64,000 nucleotides of DNA from NCBI RefSeq assembly GCF_902726545.1, contig NZ_CACVAD010000025.1, positions 1 to 64,000 on the forward strand. Reading direction: 5' to 3'. The notes below the pieces were generated by a model, which was not told the origin of the DNA, ran no database searches, and saw nothing but the letters and a program-made list of their open reading frames with translations. Both the position numbers and the translations under genes were made by a program. How positions within the stretch are numbered: the first letter of the stretch is position 1; each line of letters opens with the position of its first letter. Of the stretch, positions 51,807-59,938 are shown piece after piece. Source of the DNA: Yersinia artesiana. GTDB lineage: Bacteria; Pseudomonadota; Gammaproteobacteria; Enterobacterales; Enterobacteriaceae.

Positions 51807-52118
51807 TCACTCGCCACGATCGCGTGTCGAGCCTTTCTTCAAGTTAGTCATAAAATCCATAAATGCAGTTCGCAATGGGGCAAATACCGGATGCTTGCGA
51901 TGCTCCATCATAGTTTCTGAAAATAGTTTCAGACCTAGTGCAAATGCTGCTGTTTTTTCTTTACCAAAATCCAGATCTTCACGCGCCTGTAGCCGTTCGA
52001 TGATGCCGAGGATCTCATCATGATTCTCGGCTTCGAATGTCACTGGCGCTTTATCCAGAGGCTCGCCTTTGCGATCCGTCAATGGCTCAATGGTGATTCG
52101 ATAACGATATCCCGACAT
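51807..52118 (-). CDS. DUF3861 protein
   Basis: This is a small acidic/basic cytosolic protein of 103 residues, DUF3861. The N-terminal strands YRYRITIEPLTDRKG and VTFEAENHDEILGIIERLQ, and the central EKTAAFALGLKLFSETMMEHRKHPVFAPL, are as in the family. Function is unknown. Its start codon overlaps the stop of the PadR gene (TAATG), so translation is coupled and the two are likely co-regulated by the PadR protein. Nothing else in the sequence shows its job. Confidence 0.82.
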   Translation of the reverse strand: MSGYRYRITIEPLTDRKGEPLDKAPVTFEAENHDEILGIIERLQAREDLDFGKEKTAAFALGLKLFSETMMEHRKHPVFAPLRTAFMDFMTNLKKGSTRDRGE

Positions 52119-52777
52119 TAGTTTTTCTCCGGTTCATTAGTCTCTGTCGCCTTGGGTTCTAGCGCTTTTTCAATGGATTCTACTGCGGTCAGTAATGCTG
52201 TATTAATATGCTCAACCTGCTCTGGTGTGACATCCAAACGCATCATGCTGCTACGTAGAATATGGCGTAAACGGTGCATTGCATCAGAAATACCTTCAGC
52301 CATATTGCCTTCAGGGCGACGATTTACTTGTGCCAATCGTGCAAAAATAGCATCAACCATCTGTTGATTTTGCTGTAATTCAGCTTTGCCAGCATCGGTA
52401 ATTTGGTAGCTTTTACGGCCATTGCCAGTGGCTACTGGAGTAACAAAATCCTGTTCTTCTAACAATGTCAGTGTTGGATAGATAACACCTGGGCTTGGTA
52501 CATATAAGCCTGAAGATGCCTCTTCGATAGCTTTAATCAGTTCATAGCCATGGCTGGGCTTTTTATCAAGCAGGGCCAGCAGAACAACCCGCAAATCGCC
52601 ATGTTCAAACAAGCGATGCATTTTTTCACCGCGCCCACGTCTGCCGCCTCTTACGGCTTCGGTTGCTTCAACTGCCATATGATGGCGACCGCCGCGATGC
52701 ATTCTGTCACCACAACGGCGTTGCCCTGCGTGGTGTTCTTCACCACAACGATGACCACGTTTTGAAAAACCAAACAT
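52118..52777 (-). CDS. PadR-family regulator with Cys/His-rich N terminus (YqjI-like)
   Basis: This is a predicted metal-responsive PadR repressor of 219 residues. The first 45 residues are rich in Cys, His, Arg and Gly (GHRCGEEHH, RRCGDRMHRGGRHH), like the Ni-binding tail of E. coli YqjI. The PadR winged helix follows (LRVVLLALLDKKPSHGYELIKAIEE, PSPGVIYPTLTLLEEQ, residues 60-115), then a helical dimer domain. A large perfect operator stands directly upstream, indicating autoregulation. Metal sensing is inferred from the N terminus only. Confidence 0.85.
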   Translation of the reverse strand: MFGFSKRGHRCGEEHHAGQRRCGDRMHRGGRHHMAVEATEAVRGGRRGRGEKMHRLFEHGDLRVVLLALLDKKPSHGYELIKAIEEASSGLYVPSPGVIYPTLTLLEEQDFVTPVATGNGRKSYQITDAGKAELQQNQQMVDAIFARLAQVNRRPEGNMAEGISDAMHRLRHILRSSMMRLDVTPEQVEHINTALLTAVESIEKALEPKATETNEPEKN

Positions 52778-52790
52778 AATGAATCTCCTT

Positions 52791-52838
52791 TAGATATATC
52801 GAAAACGTTTCGATATATCTAATCTAGATCGATATATC
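52791..52838. promoter_or_regulatory. PadR operator: 14-bp arms plus second palindrome
   Basis: TAGATATATCGAAA (52791-52804) is repeated in inverse as TTTCGATATATCTA (52808-52821), with a 3-base centre. TCGATATATCGA (12-bp palindrome) follows at 52829-52840, and AGATATATCTA recurs near 52868. It starts 14 bases upstream of the padR start codon. YqjI-type operators contain TATATC-like blocks. This is a strong autoregulatory operator candidate. Confidence 0.8.
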
Positions 52839-53010
52839 GAAATTAGCAAGAGGGGAGATGTGAAAAGATATATCTAAATGAGTTTTTTTCGGCAGAGTGG
52901 CAGATGGAAAGCTAGAGGAGGAAAGTCATAATGGCAGTGATTTCTGAGCGGCCAGAGGGAGGGGGATATTTTTATGGCTAGAAGTAGGAGAGGGGCGTAG
53001 CTATAAACAA

Positions 53011-53046
53011 TCCCCTTGCACCGTGGCACGATGGTGATCAAGGGGA
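53011..53046 (-). terminator. Hairpin terminator of yjdM
   Basis: TCCCCTTG (53011-53018) pairs with CAAGGGGA (53039-53046) and CACC with GGTG inside. It lies about 10 bases past the stop codon; the T-run is poor. Confidence 0.6.
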
Positions 53047-53055
53047 ACCGAGCTA

Positions 53056-53394
53056 TCAGCTTTTCTTCACAAACTCAGATTTTAGTTTCATCGGGCCAAA
53101 GCCATCAATTTTGCAATCGATGTTGTGGTCACCTTCAACCAGGCGGATGCTTTTCACTTTAGTCCCAATTTTCAGGGTTGAAGAGCTACCTTTAACTTTC
53201 AGATCTTTAACAACGGTCACCGCGTCACCGTCGGCCAGCAAATTGCCATTGGCATCACGTACTACCAGGCCCTCATCGGCAGTGGCAGCATCGCCATTTT
53301 CTGACCACTCATTACCACATTCTGGGCAATTCAGTTTTTCCCCTTCCTGCCATGTATATTCAGAATTGCATTTTGGACAGTTTGGTAAACCCAT
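53056..53394 (-). CDS. yjdM: Zinc-ribbon protein YjdM (PhnA)
   Basis: This is a small cytosolic protein of 112 residues, formerly called PhnA. An N-terminal zinc ribbon is seen (CPKC-x16-CPEC, residues 6-27), followed by the YjdM domain [28 protein letters not shown] and [15 protein letters not shown]. It follows E. coli YjdM in length and sequence. It was once named for alkylphosphonate use, but a phosphonoacetate hydrolase role is not general; the actual function is unclear. A single gene. Confidence 0.93.
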   Translation of the reverse strand: MGLPNCPKCNSEYTWQEGEKLNCPECGNEWSENGDAATADEGLVVRDANGNLLADGDAVTVVKDLKVKGSSSTLKIGTKVKSIRLVEGDHNIDCKIDGFGPMKLKSEFVKKS

Positions 53395-53648
53395 CTTGCT
53401 AACCTCTTGAAATTAAAATTAATAAATATAAAAAAGTGACAAATAACAGATTACTGTATCGATATTCACCTATTTTACACTTTTTATCACATTAAAGGAT
53501 AGTCAGACTGTGATTGAGGTCAGCCAGGGGGAGGGGGATTGCCTTGGTATTAAGTTGCTATATCAGTTTTATTGCCAATGAATATTATTTGCCCCAGAGT
53601 CACTCAGATAGAGCAACAACGTATAACTAACATATTTGAGTTTACTGC

Positions 53649-53804
53649 TTATGAGAAGAAACTTGTTTTTTTACAGAATTTGCCCTTCCACTCTTTTAAT
53701 TTATTATTGCTTGTTAGATCATCGACAGAACTTCTCATGTTGAGCTGACAGCCGGACAAGAAAGTCACGGTCAATGGTACGGGAATAGAACGGAACAATA
53801 ACAT
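53649..53804 (-). CDS. Small putative lipoprotein (51 residues)
   Basis: The frame begins MLLFRSIPVPLTVTFLSGC, giving a short signal and lipobox FLSGC with Cys 19, then a hydrophilic tail of 32 residues. AAGGAT precedes the ATG at good spacing. It lies 40 bases downstream of the Imm8-type gene on the same strand. I do not recognise the family. It could be part of that immunity module or chance; the lipobox and ribosome site argue for a real gene. Confidence 0.45.
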   Translation of the reverse strand: MLLFRSIPVPLTVTFLSGCQLNMRSSVDDLTSNNKLKEWKGKFCKKTSFFS

Positions 53805-53844
53805 TATTTTATCCTTAATAAGAAGAGTGTTAGTTAATACCACA

Positions 53845-54189
53845 TTAACCCGGACAATCTTCAAACTCCCAAGCAAAGACACGGGAAAGCTTTTGTGCTA
53901 TTTCCGTCCAGTCTTTGCCCTCACATTGATCAATATAATCTGTGATAGTTTTGGTGATCTCATTAAGATCGTACTTACGAACTAGAAGAGTATGGCGTAT
54001 TAATTCTGGAACCCATTGGTGCTTGCAGAGCCATTCTGGAGTACAGACAAACACATCAAAATTATCCCCCCCAGTTGAACCAACAGAACCGATCATTAAT
54101 GTTAACGTGATCGCAGTTTCATCTTTATCAGGTGAATACACATTGAAGTCATGATGAATACAATCAATATTTTTTAGTATCGCTTTCAT
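53845..54189 (-). CDS. Imm8-type immunity protein
   Basis: This is a predicted cytosolic immunity protein of 114 residues for a CdiA or similar polymorphic toxin. The Imm8 pattern is visible: ITLTLMIGSVGSTGGDNFDVFVCTPEWL near residue 30, RHTLLVRKYDLNEITKTITDYIDQCEG near 65, and WTEIAQKLSRVFAWEFED at the end. The ATG at 54189 is preferred over a TTG at 54195. It overlaps or abuts the stop of a cdiA-CT remnant, the usual toxin-immunity order. Its cognate toxin is now only a stub. Confidence 0.8.
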   Translation of the reverse strand: MKAILKNIDCIHHDFNVYSPDKDETAITLTLMIGSVGSTGGDNFDVFVCTPEWLCKHQWVPELIRHTLLVRKYDLNEITKTITDYIDQCEGKDWTEIAQKLSRVFAWEFEDCPG

Positions 54190-54191
54190 AT

Positions 54192-54830
54192 TCAATCCGA
54201 AATATTTAGATGTCCATTACCTACTTTAACTGGTTTCCCAGATGAACCGAGTTCATAGGTTTCAAAATTTGCTTGTGTTCCTGTCGTGGCGAAAGGACTA
54301 TCTTTGGGCGATGGCGGTCTATAACCACGTGTGCCATCCGACACCGCCGCATGAGTGGTGCTGTCGGCGTGACCTTCATTGTTAGCTCCTGTTAGCAAGC
54401 CATTGGCCATGTTACCGGCAAACTGACCGCCGATATTACCACCGGTACTGATACCCACGCTCTGATGTTTAACTTTGAAATCGGCTTTATTCCCGATATC
54501 ACTGAGGTATCCAGTGTGTTTTTATCGGCAGTGGCGGTAGAAGCGATCACCGCACCATCAAGCTGGGTGTGCTCGCCGACCGTGATATCAAAACCGCCTT
54601 TGCCAGCGAAGATGCCAGTCTGTTCTTGCACACTATCATAATTGCTATGCAGCTTGTCGCGACTCATACTCAGGTTGGCAGAACCACCGCCACCAATGAC
54701 CGCGACACTGACACCACCGCTGACACTGGTCTGTTTCGAATCATAGTTATCGCTGTCTTGCTGGCTTTGCAGCAGCAGGGTATCGCGGCCACTGGTGATA
54801 TTGAGCTAGTTACCGGAAGCTGCTCCAATT
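54192..54830 (-). pseudogene. cdiA remnant with deleted toxin, next to Imm8-type gene
   Basis: This is a displaced piece of cdiA. It matches the main gene from the [10 protein letters not shown] segment through DKNTLDT, then [19 protein letters not shown] to HAAVSDGT. A 13-base deletion at about 54511 (relative to the copies at 58150 and 61940) shifts the frame between the two parts. After AVSDGT a foreign tail of 46 residues (RGYRPPSPKDSPF..., GHLNISD) begins, probably the end of an old toxin. The PT-VENN pretoxin region is missing. The 5' join, near 54790, joins SGRDT-coding DNA to LLLQSQQDS-coding DNA. It has no start codon of its own. Confidence 0.8.
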
Positions 54831-54906
54831 CTAGTTAACAATTAAATATAAGTTGCTGTAAATATTAGTATTTACTACCAACCAGCCGATAACTGGGATT
54901 GAGTAA

Positions 54907-55161
54907 TCAACTTAAATCTAGAGAGACGAGTTGCCGATCATCACCAAAAATAATTGTCACCATTCCATAAGGACAATCAGCCGTAATGACTTTATTTTTA
55001 AGCTCTTTATCTATGCAGTGTGAAGCACTCTGTGTTTGATCATCAAATCGGATTTCAAGGAAATAACCTTCGCCGTTGTTCACATGAGGCAATGCATCTT
55101 TTTCGCCTCGTGACGCAAGATATTTTTGTATTTCTTCAATATGTATTTTTGCCATACTCAT
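54907..55161 (-). CDS. Putative immunity protein of orphan CdiA-CT
   Basis: This is a small protein of 84 residues starting MSMAKIHIEEIQKYLASRG, with a beta-strand-rich C-terminal half (GYFLEIRFDDQTQ, GMVTIIFGDDRQLVSLDLS). I do not recognise the family. It begins five bases after GAGG, a few bases past the ancestral stop of the toxin gene upstream, the position of a cognate immunity gene. An immunity role is inference from that position. Confidence 0.65.
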   Translation of the reverse strand: MSMAKIHIEEIQKYLASRGEKDALPHVNNGEGYFLEIRFDDQTQSASHCIDKELKNKVITADCPYGMVTIIFGDDRQLVSLDLS

Positions 55162-55186
55162 TAGCACCTCAAGGTAAAGGAACAAA

Positions 55187-56184
55187 AGAACCTTTTTCGA
55201 TAAGATTTTTCACTTGGTTTGGCCTAATAGGGCCGACAGATATTATTTTCATTTCATTTCATTTCATTTCATTGTTTGGCACTGTAATACGCAAAAGCTT
55301 TCCATCAACGCTTTGTATTACATTGATATGGCCACTTCTTGCATCATAAACACGTACCGCCGCTGGGTTGTTAGCAAGTTTTTGCAGCTCTGCAACGTTA
55401 AGCTTCCCAGACAAACTCCCCAACCGGGAGTCATTTAATTGAGCATAAACTCGATCAGCTATATTAAACACTGCAGTTGCTTGAGCGCCTTTCGTCATTT
55501 TCCCAATTAAGGCTAATGCTCGTTCAGCAGGTAATGTACTTAATAATGCTAACGCATAATCTTTTGGATTTTTTGCATTCAATAATGCCATCACAGTGTC
55601 TGATCCGGGATTGTTCTCCAAGATAGTCTTGATAACATCCTCTGGTAGATCACCTTTTATATATTGATCACGGATTGTCTGTTTTTCTTGATCAGTCAGA
55701 TTTGAATTTTGCAAAAGCTCCTTTTCTAACGAACCTGCCCCTTCAAAATATTTCGTACCTTGGCTACCAAATATGTCTCCAAGGCTACTCAACGCATTAT
55801 TCTCAACCGCATTCTTGCCAGCCTGCGCACCGGCCACTGCGCTACTGCTGCTGTCACCAACTAACCCACCCGCCAACCCTGCGGCCAGTGCCGCCAGCGC
55901 ACTGACGGTTTGTTTCTTTTTTTCGGTGAGACTGTCTTTATCCCAGCCCATTGCCTTGATGATTGCGGGTGCGGCGGCTTCTGCCGTGAAGACAGAGACG
56001 GTACCGACTGTTGCATTGCCGCTGAAGTGGCCCACCACCGCACCCAGTAGCGCATGCGCCATCAGATTAGCGCCCAGACTCTGCTCGGCGGGCAGGTATT
56101 TGCTAATTTCATGGGCCAGATAAGGGGCGCTGCCGCCAGCGAGAGCCTGGCCGAGGTTATTACTGATGCTGAGCAACTGGAAGT
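55187..56184 (-). pseudogene. Orphan CdiA-CT module, toxin truncated by repeat expansion
   Basis: This is a displaced cdiA 3' end with no start codon. It begins near NNTGCSDDFQLLSISNNLGQ, contains the pretoxin helical region and VENN motif ([10 protein letters not shown] near 55800) and a toxin domain ending AAVRVYDARSGHINVIQS...LLRITVPNN. In the present sequence the frame stops at 55259 inside an (ATTTC)4 repeat. Downstream of the repeat the same frame continues with IISVGPIRPNQVKNLIEKG to a stop at 55187, just before the immunity gene. A copy with one repeat unit would read through. The toxin family is not recognised. Confidence 0.75.
55251..55270. repeat. Pentanucleotide repeat (ATTTC)4 in toxin gene
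   Basis: Four exact ATTTC units, flanked by partial units (TTTTC at 55246, ATT after 55270), lie inside the toxin 3' coding region. On the coding strand they read GAAAT and create TGA in frame. Confidence 0.9.
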
Positions 56185-56250
56185 CGTCGCTGCACCCGGT
56201 GTTATTCGGTTATGGTGGTGAGAAGTGGGAGTATTTAAGGCTTAATAACA

Positions 56251-56277
56251 GCAACCCCGACCAGTAGCCGGGGTTGC
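56251..56277 (-). terminator. Terminator-like hairpin after immunity gene
   Basis: GCAACCCCG (56251-56259) pairs with CGGGGTTGC (56269-56277) around 9 bases. It lies just past the stop of the immunity gene at 56280. It marks the module end. Confidence 0.65.
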
Positions 56278-56279
56278 AA

Positions 56280-56663
56280 TCAATTACTGATTGATATTGA
56301 AGGACTAATGGAGGCTAAAATATCTATAACATCGTCTACAGTTGAGAGCATATAATGAACAACTCTGTCATGCATATTACCGTTTTGTTCATTAAACCAC
56401 TCTAGATACTTAGAGTTTTCAACGAGATAAAGCCCCGTAAGCATCTCCCCTTGCTGCTCTTCCTGCATTTTTAATAAGTCACCTTCATCTGTCACTCGAA
56501 AAGAATAAACCCAGTCGAACAACACCTTCACTTTACTGCTCTCTTTATCATTTACAGAAGACAAAATCAGCTCAAGGGAACCAGAGGAATATCGAAAATC
56601 CTCTAGTTGACTATTTTGAAGGGAACCTTCAGTAAGAAGAACCTTAGTCAGTTTTTCAGTCAT
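56280..56663 (-). CDS. Putative immunity protein (unassigned)
   Basis: This is a protein of 127 residues with alternating strands (SSGSLELILSSVNDKESSKVKVLFDWVYSFRVTDEGDLL in parts) and a helical tail. I do not recognise the family. It starts six bases past the stop of the orphan toxin module and is followed by a hairpin, the expected place for a cognate CDI immunity gene. The immunity role is inferred. Confidence 0.65.
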   Translation of the reverse strand: MTEKLTKVLLTEGSLQNSQLEDFRYSSGSLELILSSVNDKESSKVKVLFDWVYSFRVTDEGDLLKMQEEQQGEMLTGLYLVENSKYLEWFNEQNGNMHDRVVHYMLSTVDDVIDILASISPSISISN

Positions 56664-56669
56664 ATATGA

Positions 56670-58934
56670 TTACTCGTCATACCTAAATTTGATCCTATTC
56701 TTACCAGACTGGATCTCTAATGTTGGACGGCCATCCGTACTACGTTCACGAACGATAACAGTTCGACCATCTGGCAATTTGCCTATCCTTCCACTAGGTA
56801 TATCTTTAATCTCTGTCGGGGATAAGGCATCAAACTCTTTGTTAGCAGCATTACTACCGCCTGTTCTCTCGAAGAGTTTTGAACGCCCTGTAGTCTCATT
56901 CCCTTTTGATGATGTCGAGGTTAAATCTTCGACAGTAATATTCTGTTTTTCACTATTCCTTGCATTCTCCTCATCCTGTGGCTCCCAGCCACCTGGAGTA
57001 CCAGATCCTGCACCACCCAGCTCAGCTTTATCCTCGTCCGTCAGGTCCTTCGCTACATTTGGCTGACGCGCGTTCTCTTCACGAGATTTGCTTGGATCTG
57101 AGCCATCATTCGCATCCCAGGCTTCATTTCCTCCGCCCCCGTTTACTGACGTATTCGGCAACGCCACCGGTGGCGGAACCGGCGCAGGAACTGCCAGGAA
57201 GTTATTCTCCACCGCATTCTTACCAACCTGCGCTCCGGCAACCGTATCAGCGGTGCTGTCACCCGTCAATCCACCGGCCAGTCCTGCGGCCAATGTCGCC
57301 AATGCGCTGACCGTCTGCTTTTGATCTTCACTGAGATTATTCTTGTCCCAACCCATTGCCGCGATTATCGTTGGGGCCATTAACTCCGCACTGGCCGCAC
57401 CCGCAGCACCCGCCAGCGCGCTGTTACCACTGGCATAGGCAGTGACCGCACCCAATACTGCATGCGCCATCAGGTTGGCTTCGATATTGACACCCCCTTC
57501 TTTGGTAGGGTCAAGGGTCATATTGTGAATCACTTCAGCCAGATATGGCGCACTGGCACCCGCCAGGGCTTTGGCCATATCACCGCCAGCCAGGCCCTGT
57601 ATTGCGGCTGTTGCGGCCTGAACGCCTTGTTGCAGGGCACTACCGGTGCCGTATTTCTTCATTTCGTCTTTGTAGAAAACCGAGTCGCGCAATGTCTTCA
57701 TATACTCGGCGCGCTCTTTCTCAGTGGCATTTTCCTTCAATGGGCCGAGTTTTTCTTGCGCCGCCTTCAGGCCGTTGATATCACCCTGTGTGCGGATAAT
57801 GTCACTGACCTGACTGCCAATCTCACCAATCAGTTGTGCTTCGCGCAGGCGGTTTTGTTCTTTCTCTTTATCGAAGATAGGGGAGAGGGCATTGTTGGCG
57901 TGTTCGACGTCACGGCTCAGGTCATCGATATTTTGCTGTTGTTTATCGGTATCGCGGATGATGATAGTGCCATCCGACACCGCCGCATGCGTGGTGCTGT
58001 CGGCGTGACCTTCATTGTTGGCTCCTGTTAGCAAGCCGTTGGCCATGTTACCGGCAAACTGACCGCCGATATTACCACCGGTACTGATACCCACACTCTG
58101 ATGTTCAACTTTGAAATCGGCTTTGTTCCCGATATCGCTGAAGCCCAGCGTGCCGGTATCCAGTGTGTTTTTATCGGCAGTGGCGGTAGAAGCAATCACC
58201 GCACCATCAAGCTGGGTGTGCTCGCCGACGGTGATATCAAAACCGCCTTTGCCTGCGAAGATGCCGGTTTGTTCCTGTACCGAGTCAAAGTTGCTGTGCA
58301 GCTTGTCGCGACTCATGCTCAGGTTGACAGAACCACCGCCACCAATGACCGCGACACTGATACCACCGCTGACACTGGTCTGTTTCGAATCATAGTTATC
58401 GCTGTCTTGCTGGCTTTGCAGCAGCAGGTCACGACCTACATCCGCTTTAACGGTTTCACCGCTCGCCTGAGCGCCTATCAGTGAGGTATCGCGACCACTG
58501 TGTAGCGACAGTGTGCCGCCACTGTCGATCTGAGTTTCACTCCAGAAGGTGCCGTCGCCGTGTTCTTTCCCCTGGCTCTTATTGGCGTTGGCAAAGATAC
58601 TCAGGCCACCACCGGAGCTACCAAAACCCAAACTGACACCAATATTGCCGCTGCTGTTGCTGCCGTCGGTTTTTTGCGTATTAGCGGCACCGAGCAGCAG
58701 CAAATCTCTCGCCGCATCCAATGTCGTATCGCCACCTGCCGCCAGCTTCAGTGCGCCATCGGTTTGTACCGCGCTGGCACTGAGAGTGATGTCTTGCGCG
58801 CCTGTAAATTGATATCGCTCTTGGCGTTCAACTGGCTGCCAAGCAGGGTTTCATCATAGAGATCGACTGAGTCACTATGGCGTTTGGTGGAGGCTTTACC
58901 GGTGACCTGTAGGCTGTCGGTGAAAGATGGCAGT
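56670..58934 (-). pseudogene. Orphan cdiA fragment with VENN and toxin domain
   Basis: This is a second, displaced copy of the cdiA 3' part. The open frame from 58721 (683 codons) runs through adhesin repeats, the PT-VENN pretoxin region (GKNAVENN near 57207) and a distinct toxin tail. That tail carries [22 protein letters not shown], then [18 protein letters not shown] and [10 protein letters not shown], a CDI-toxin tail of a type I have seen in enterobacteria but cannot name. Homology with the main cdiA continues upstream to about 58934, but a one-base loss near 58799 breaks the frame. It lacks start codon and signal peptide, so it is a silent cassette unless recombined. Confidence 0.82.
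57202..58307 (-). repeat. 1.1-kb direct repeat, copy 1 (orphan module)
   Basis: The sequence matches 60998-62103 almost base for base (offset 3796), including the coding region for the VENN motif through TGIFAGKGG. Beyond both ends the copies diverge at once: toxin-specific sequence on one side, adhesin variants on the other. Confidence 0.88.
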
Positions 58935-58951
58935 ATTTAGGGCTAGGTTTC

Positions 58952-58979
58952 AGTAATCTCAGCCAAGGCTGAGATTACT
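58952..58979 (-). terminator. 13-bp perfect hairpin after Imm42-type gene
   Basis: AGTAATCTCAGCC (58952-58964) pairs with GGCTGAGATTACT (58967-58979). It lies between the Imm42-type gene and the next orphan cdiA fragment. Confidence 0.75.
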
Positions 58980-58996
58980 ATTATCAAACTCACAAA

Positions 58997-59470
58997 TTAG
59001 TTTATTTTTGTGATTATAATACCGTCATTTCTATCCATAATTAAGCTATCAGCTAAAGGTAGCTTCCTAATTAATTCCTCAACCGTTTCTCGGGGAAAAC
59101 GATTCTCGGAAAAACTATTTTCGAAATCTAATGAATAAATCAAACGTTCTTCATTACCATCAAAGCCTAGCCAAAAATTACAACCGTAGTCATATAGTTC
59201 CGCAACATTCAACGGTATTAAATTTTCAGGTTCTCCTTCTGAGAAATCCATTTTTTCAATAGGGATAGTGCCAATATCAGCATTATATTTTTTAAGACCT
59301 AAATCTAAACTCTCCTTCAAAGAAGAAATTACAATGTAAAAATCAATAGTTACCCCTTTGCCTGGGATGAATAACCCATTGATAATAAAATTAAAAACCC
59401 CACTCGGGGAGCATAGAATATCTAGCTGCTCAAGTTGTATAGCAATTCGATAAGGATCACCAATAATCAT
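58997..59470 (-). CDS. Imm42-type immunity protein
   Basis: This is a predicted cytosolic immunity protein of 157 residues. The start MIIGDPYRIAIQLE and GVFNFIINGLFIPGKGVT are as in the Imm42 family. GFDGNEERLIYSLDFENS and the C-terminal SLIMDRNDGIIITKIN follow. It overlaps the toxin-tail stop by four bases (ATGA), the tight coupling typical of toxin and immunity genes. Assignment to Imm42 is from memory of the MIIGDP start. Confidence 0.72.
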   Translation of the reverse strand: MIIGDPYRIAIQLEQLDILCSPSGVFNFIINGLFIPGKGVTIDFYIVISSLKESLDLGLKKYNADIGTIPIEKMDFSEGEPENLIPLNVAELYDYGCNFWLGFDGNEERLIYSLDFENSFSENRFPRETVEELIRKLPLADSLIMDRNDGIIITKIN

Positions 59471-59781
59471 TTAATTTTCCATCCCTCTTGCTTATGTAAC
59501 TGGGCCTTTGTCTTATTATCTAACTGCATTGCATTTTTTGAATCACCAGTACTTCCAGACCAATGGTAAGTTCCTACATTATCAGGGAAATAACGATGAA
59601 TAGCTCCATCATTTCCCATACTATAACGAGCTTTGTTTCCATCGACTGATACTGAGCTACCAAATAGCTCTAAAGAATTCCTTGGCTCAATACCTGCATC
59701 TGGCCTGAATTTTTGGGCACCTGGTGTATGTTTGGTATTTGATTCGACTTTTAATCCATTACTCGCCACGATACAGATCAA
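59467..59781 (-). pseudogene. Orphan toxin tail paired with Imm42-type gene
   Basis: This is a fragment of about 104 codons with no proper start (only TTG at 59781) and no pretoxin region. It starts ASNGLKVESNTKHTPG and contains FRPDAGIEPRNSLELFGSSVS, ARYSMGNDGAIHRYFPDN and TYHWSGSTGD. This is a C-terminal toxin domain of polymorphic toxins; I recognise the general NSLELF-H-RF type but not a biochemical activity. The adjacent upstream bases (59782-59903) match nothing I know. It is probably a silent cassette. Confidence 0.65.
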
Positions 59782-59903
59782 GTCGAGACTAAGGCAATTT
59801 AGAGCTTAGATGGGGAAGGATCGGTTCGGCAATCAGGCAATTATCACCGTTGAGCGCGGTAGAATCGTCATTGAGCTGGATATTAATTATCTGACAAACA
59901 GGC
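59782..59903. other. Unassigned spacer between toxin tail and barstar gene
   Basis: These 122 bases lie between the toxin-tail stub and the barstar terminator. Short frames exist on both strands but none has a ribosome site or recognisable product. It may be a recombination scar. Confidence 0.35.
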
Positions 59904-59930
59904 AAAAAAAAACCAGCCGGTTAGGGCTGG
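59904..59930 (-). terminator. Rho-independent terminator of the barstar gene
   Basis: On the minus strand CCAGCC-N6-GGCTGG (59913-59930) is followed by nine T (59904-59912), eight bases past the barstar-like stop codon. Confidence 0.92.
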
Positions 59931-59938
59931 AATTGGCT

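Noticed and set aside
55251-55270. ATTTC repeat as a classic reversible phase switch
   Set aside because: Any copy number of two or more gives the same early TGA in the toxin frame, so only contraction to one unit would reopen it; simple on/off slippage in both directions is unlikely.
57462-58031. 189-codon plus-strand frame, repeated at 61258-61827
   Set aside because: It occurs twice only because the cdiA repeat is duplicated; the minus strand carries the real CdiA pretoxin sequence.
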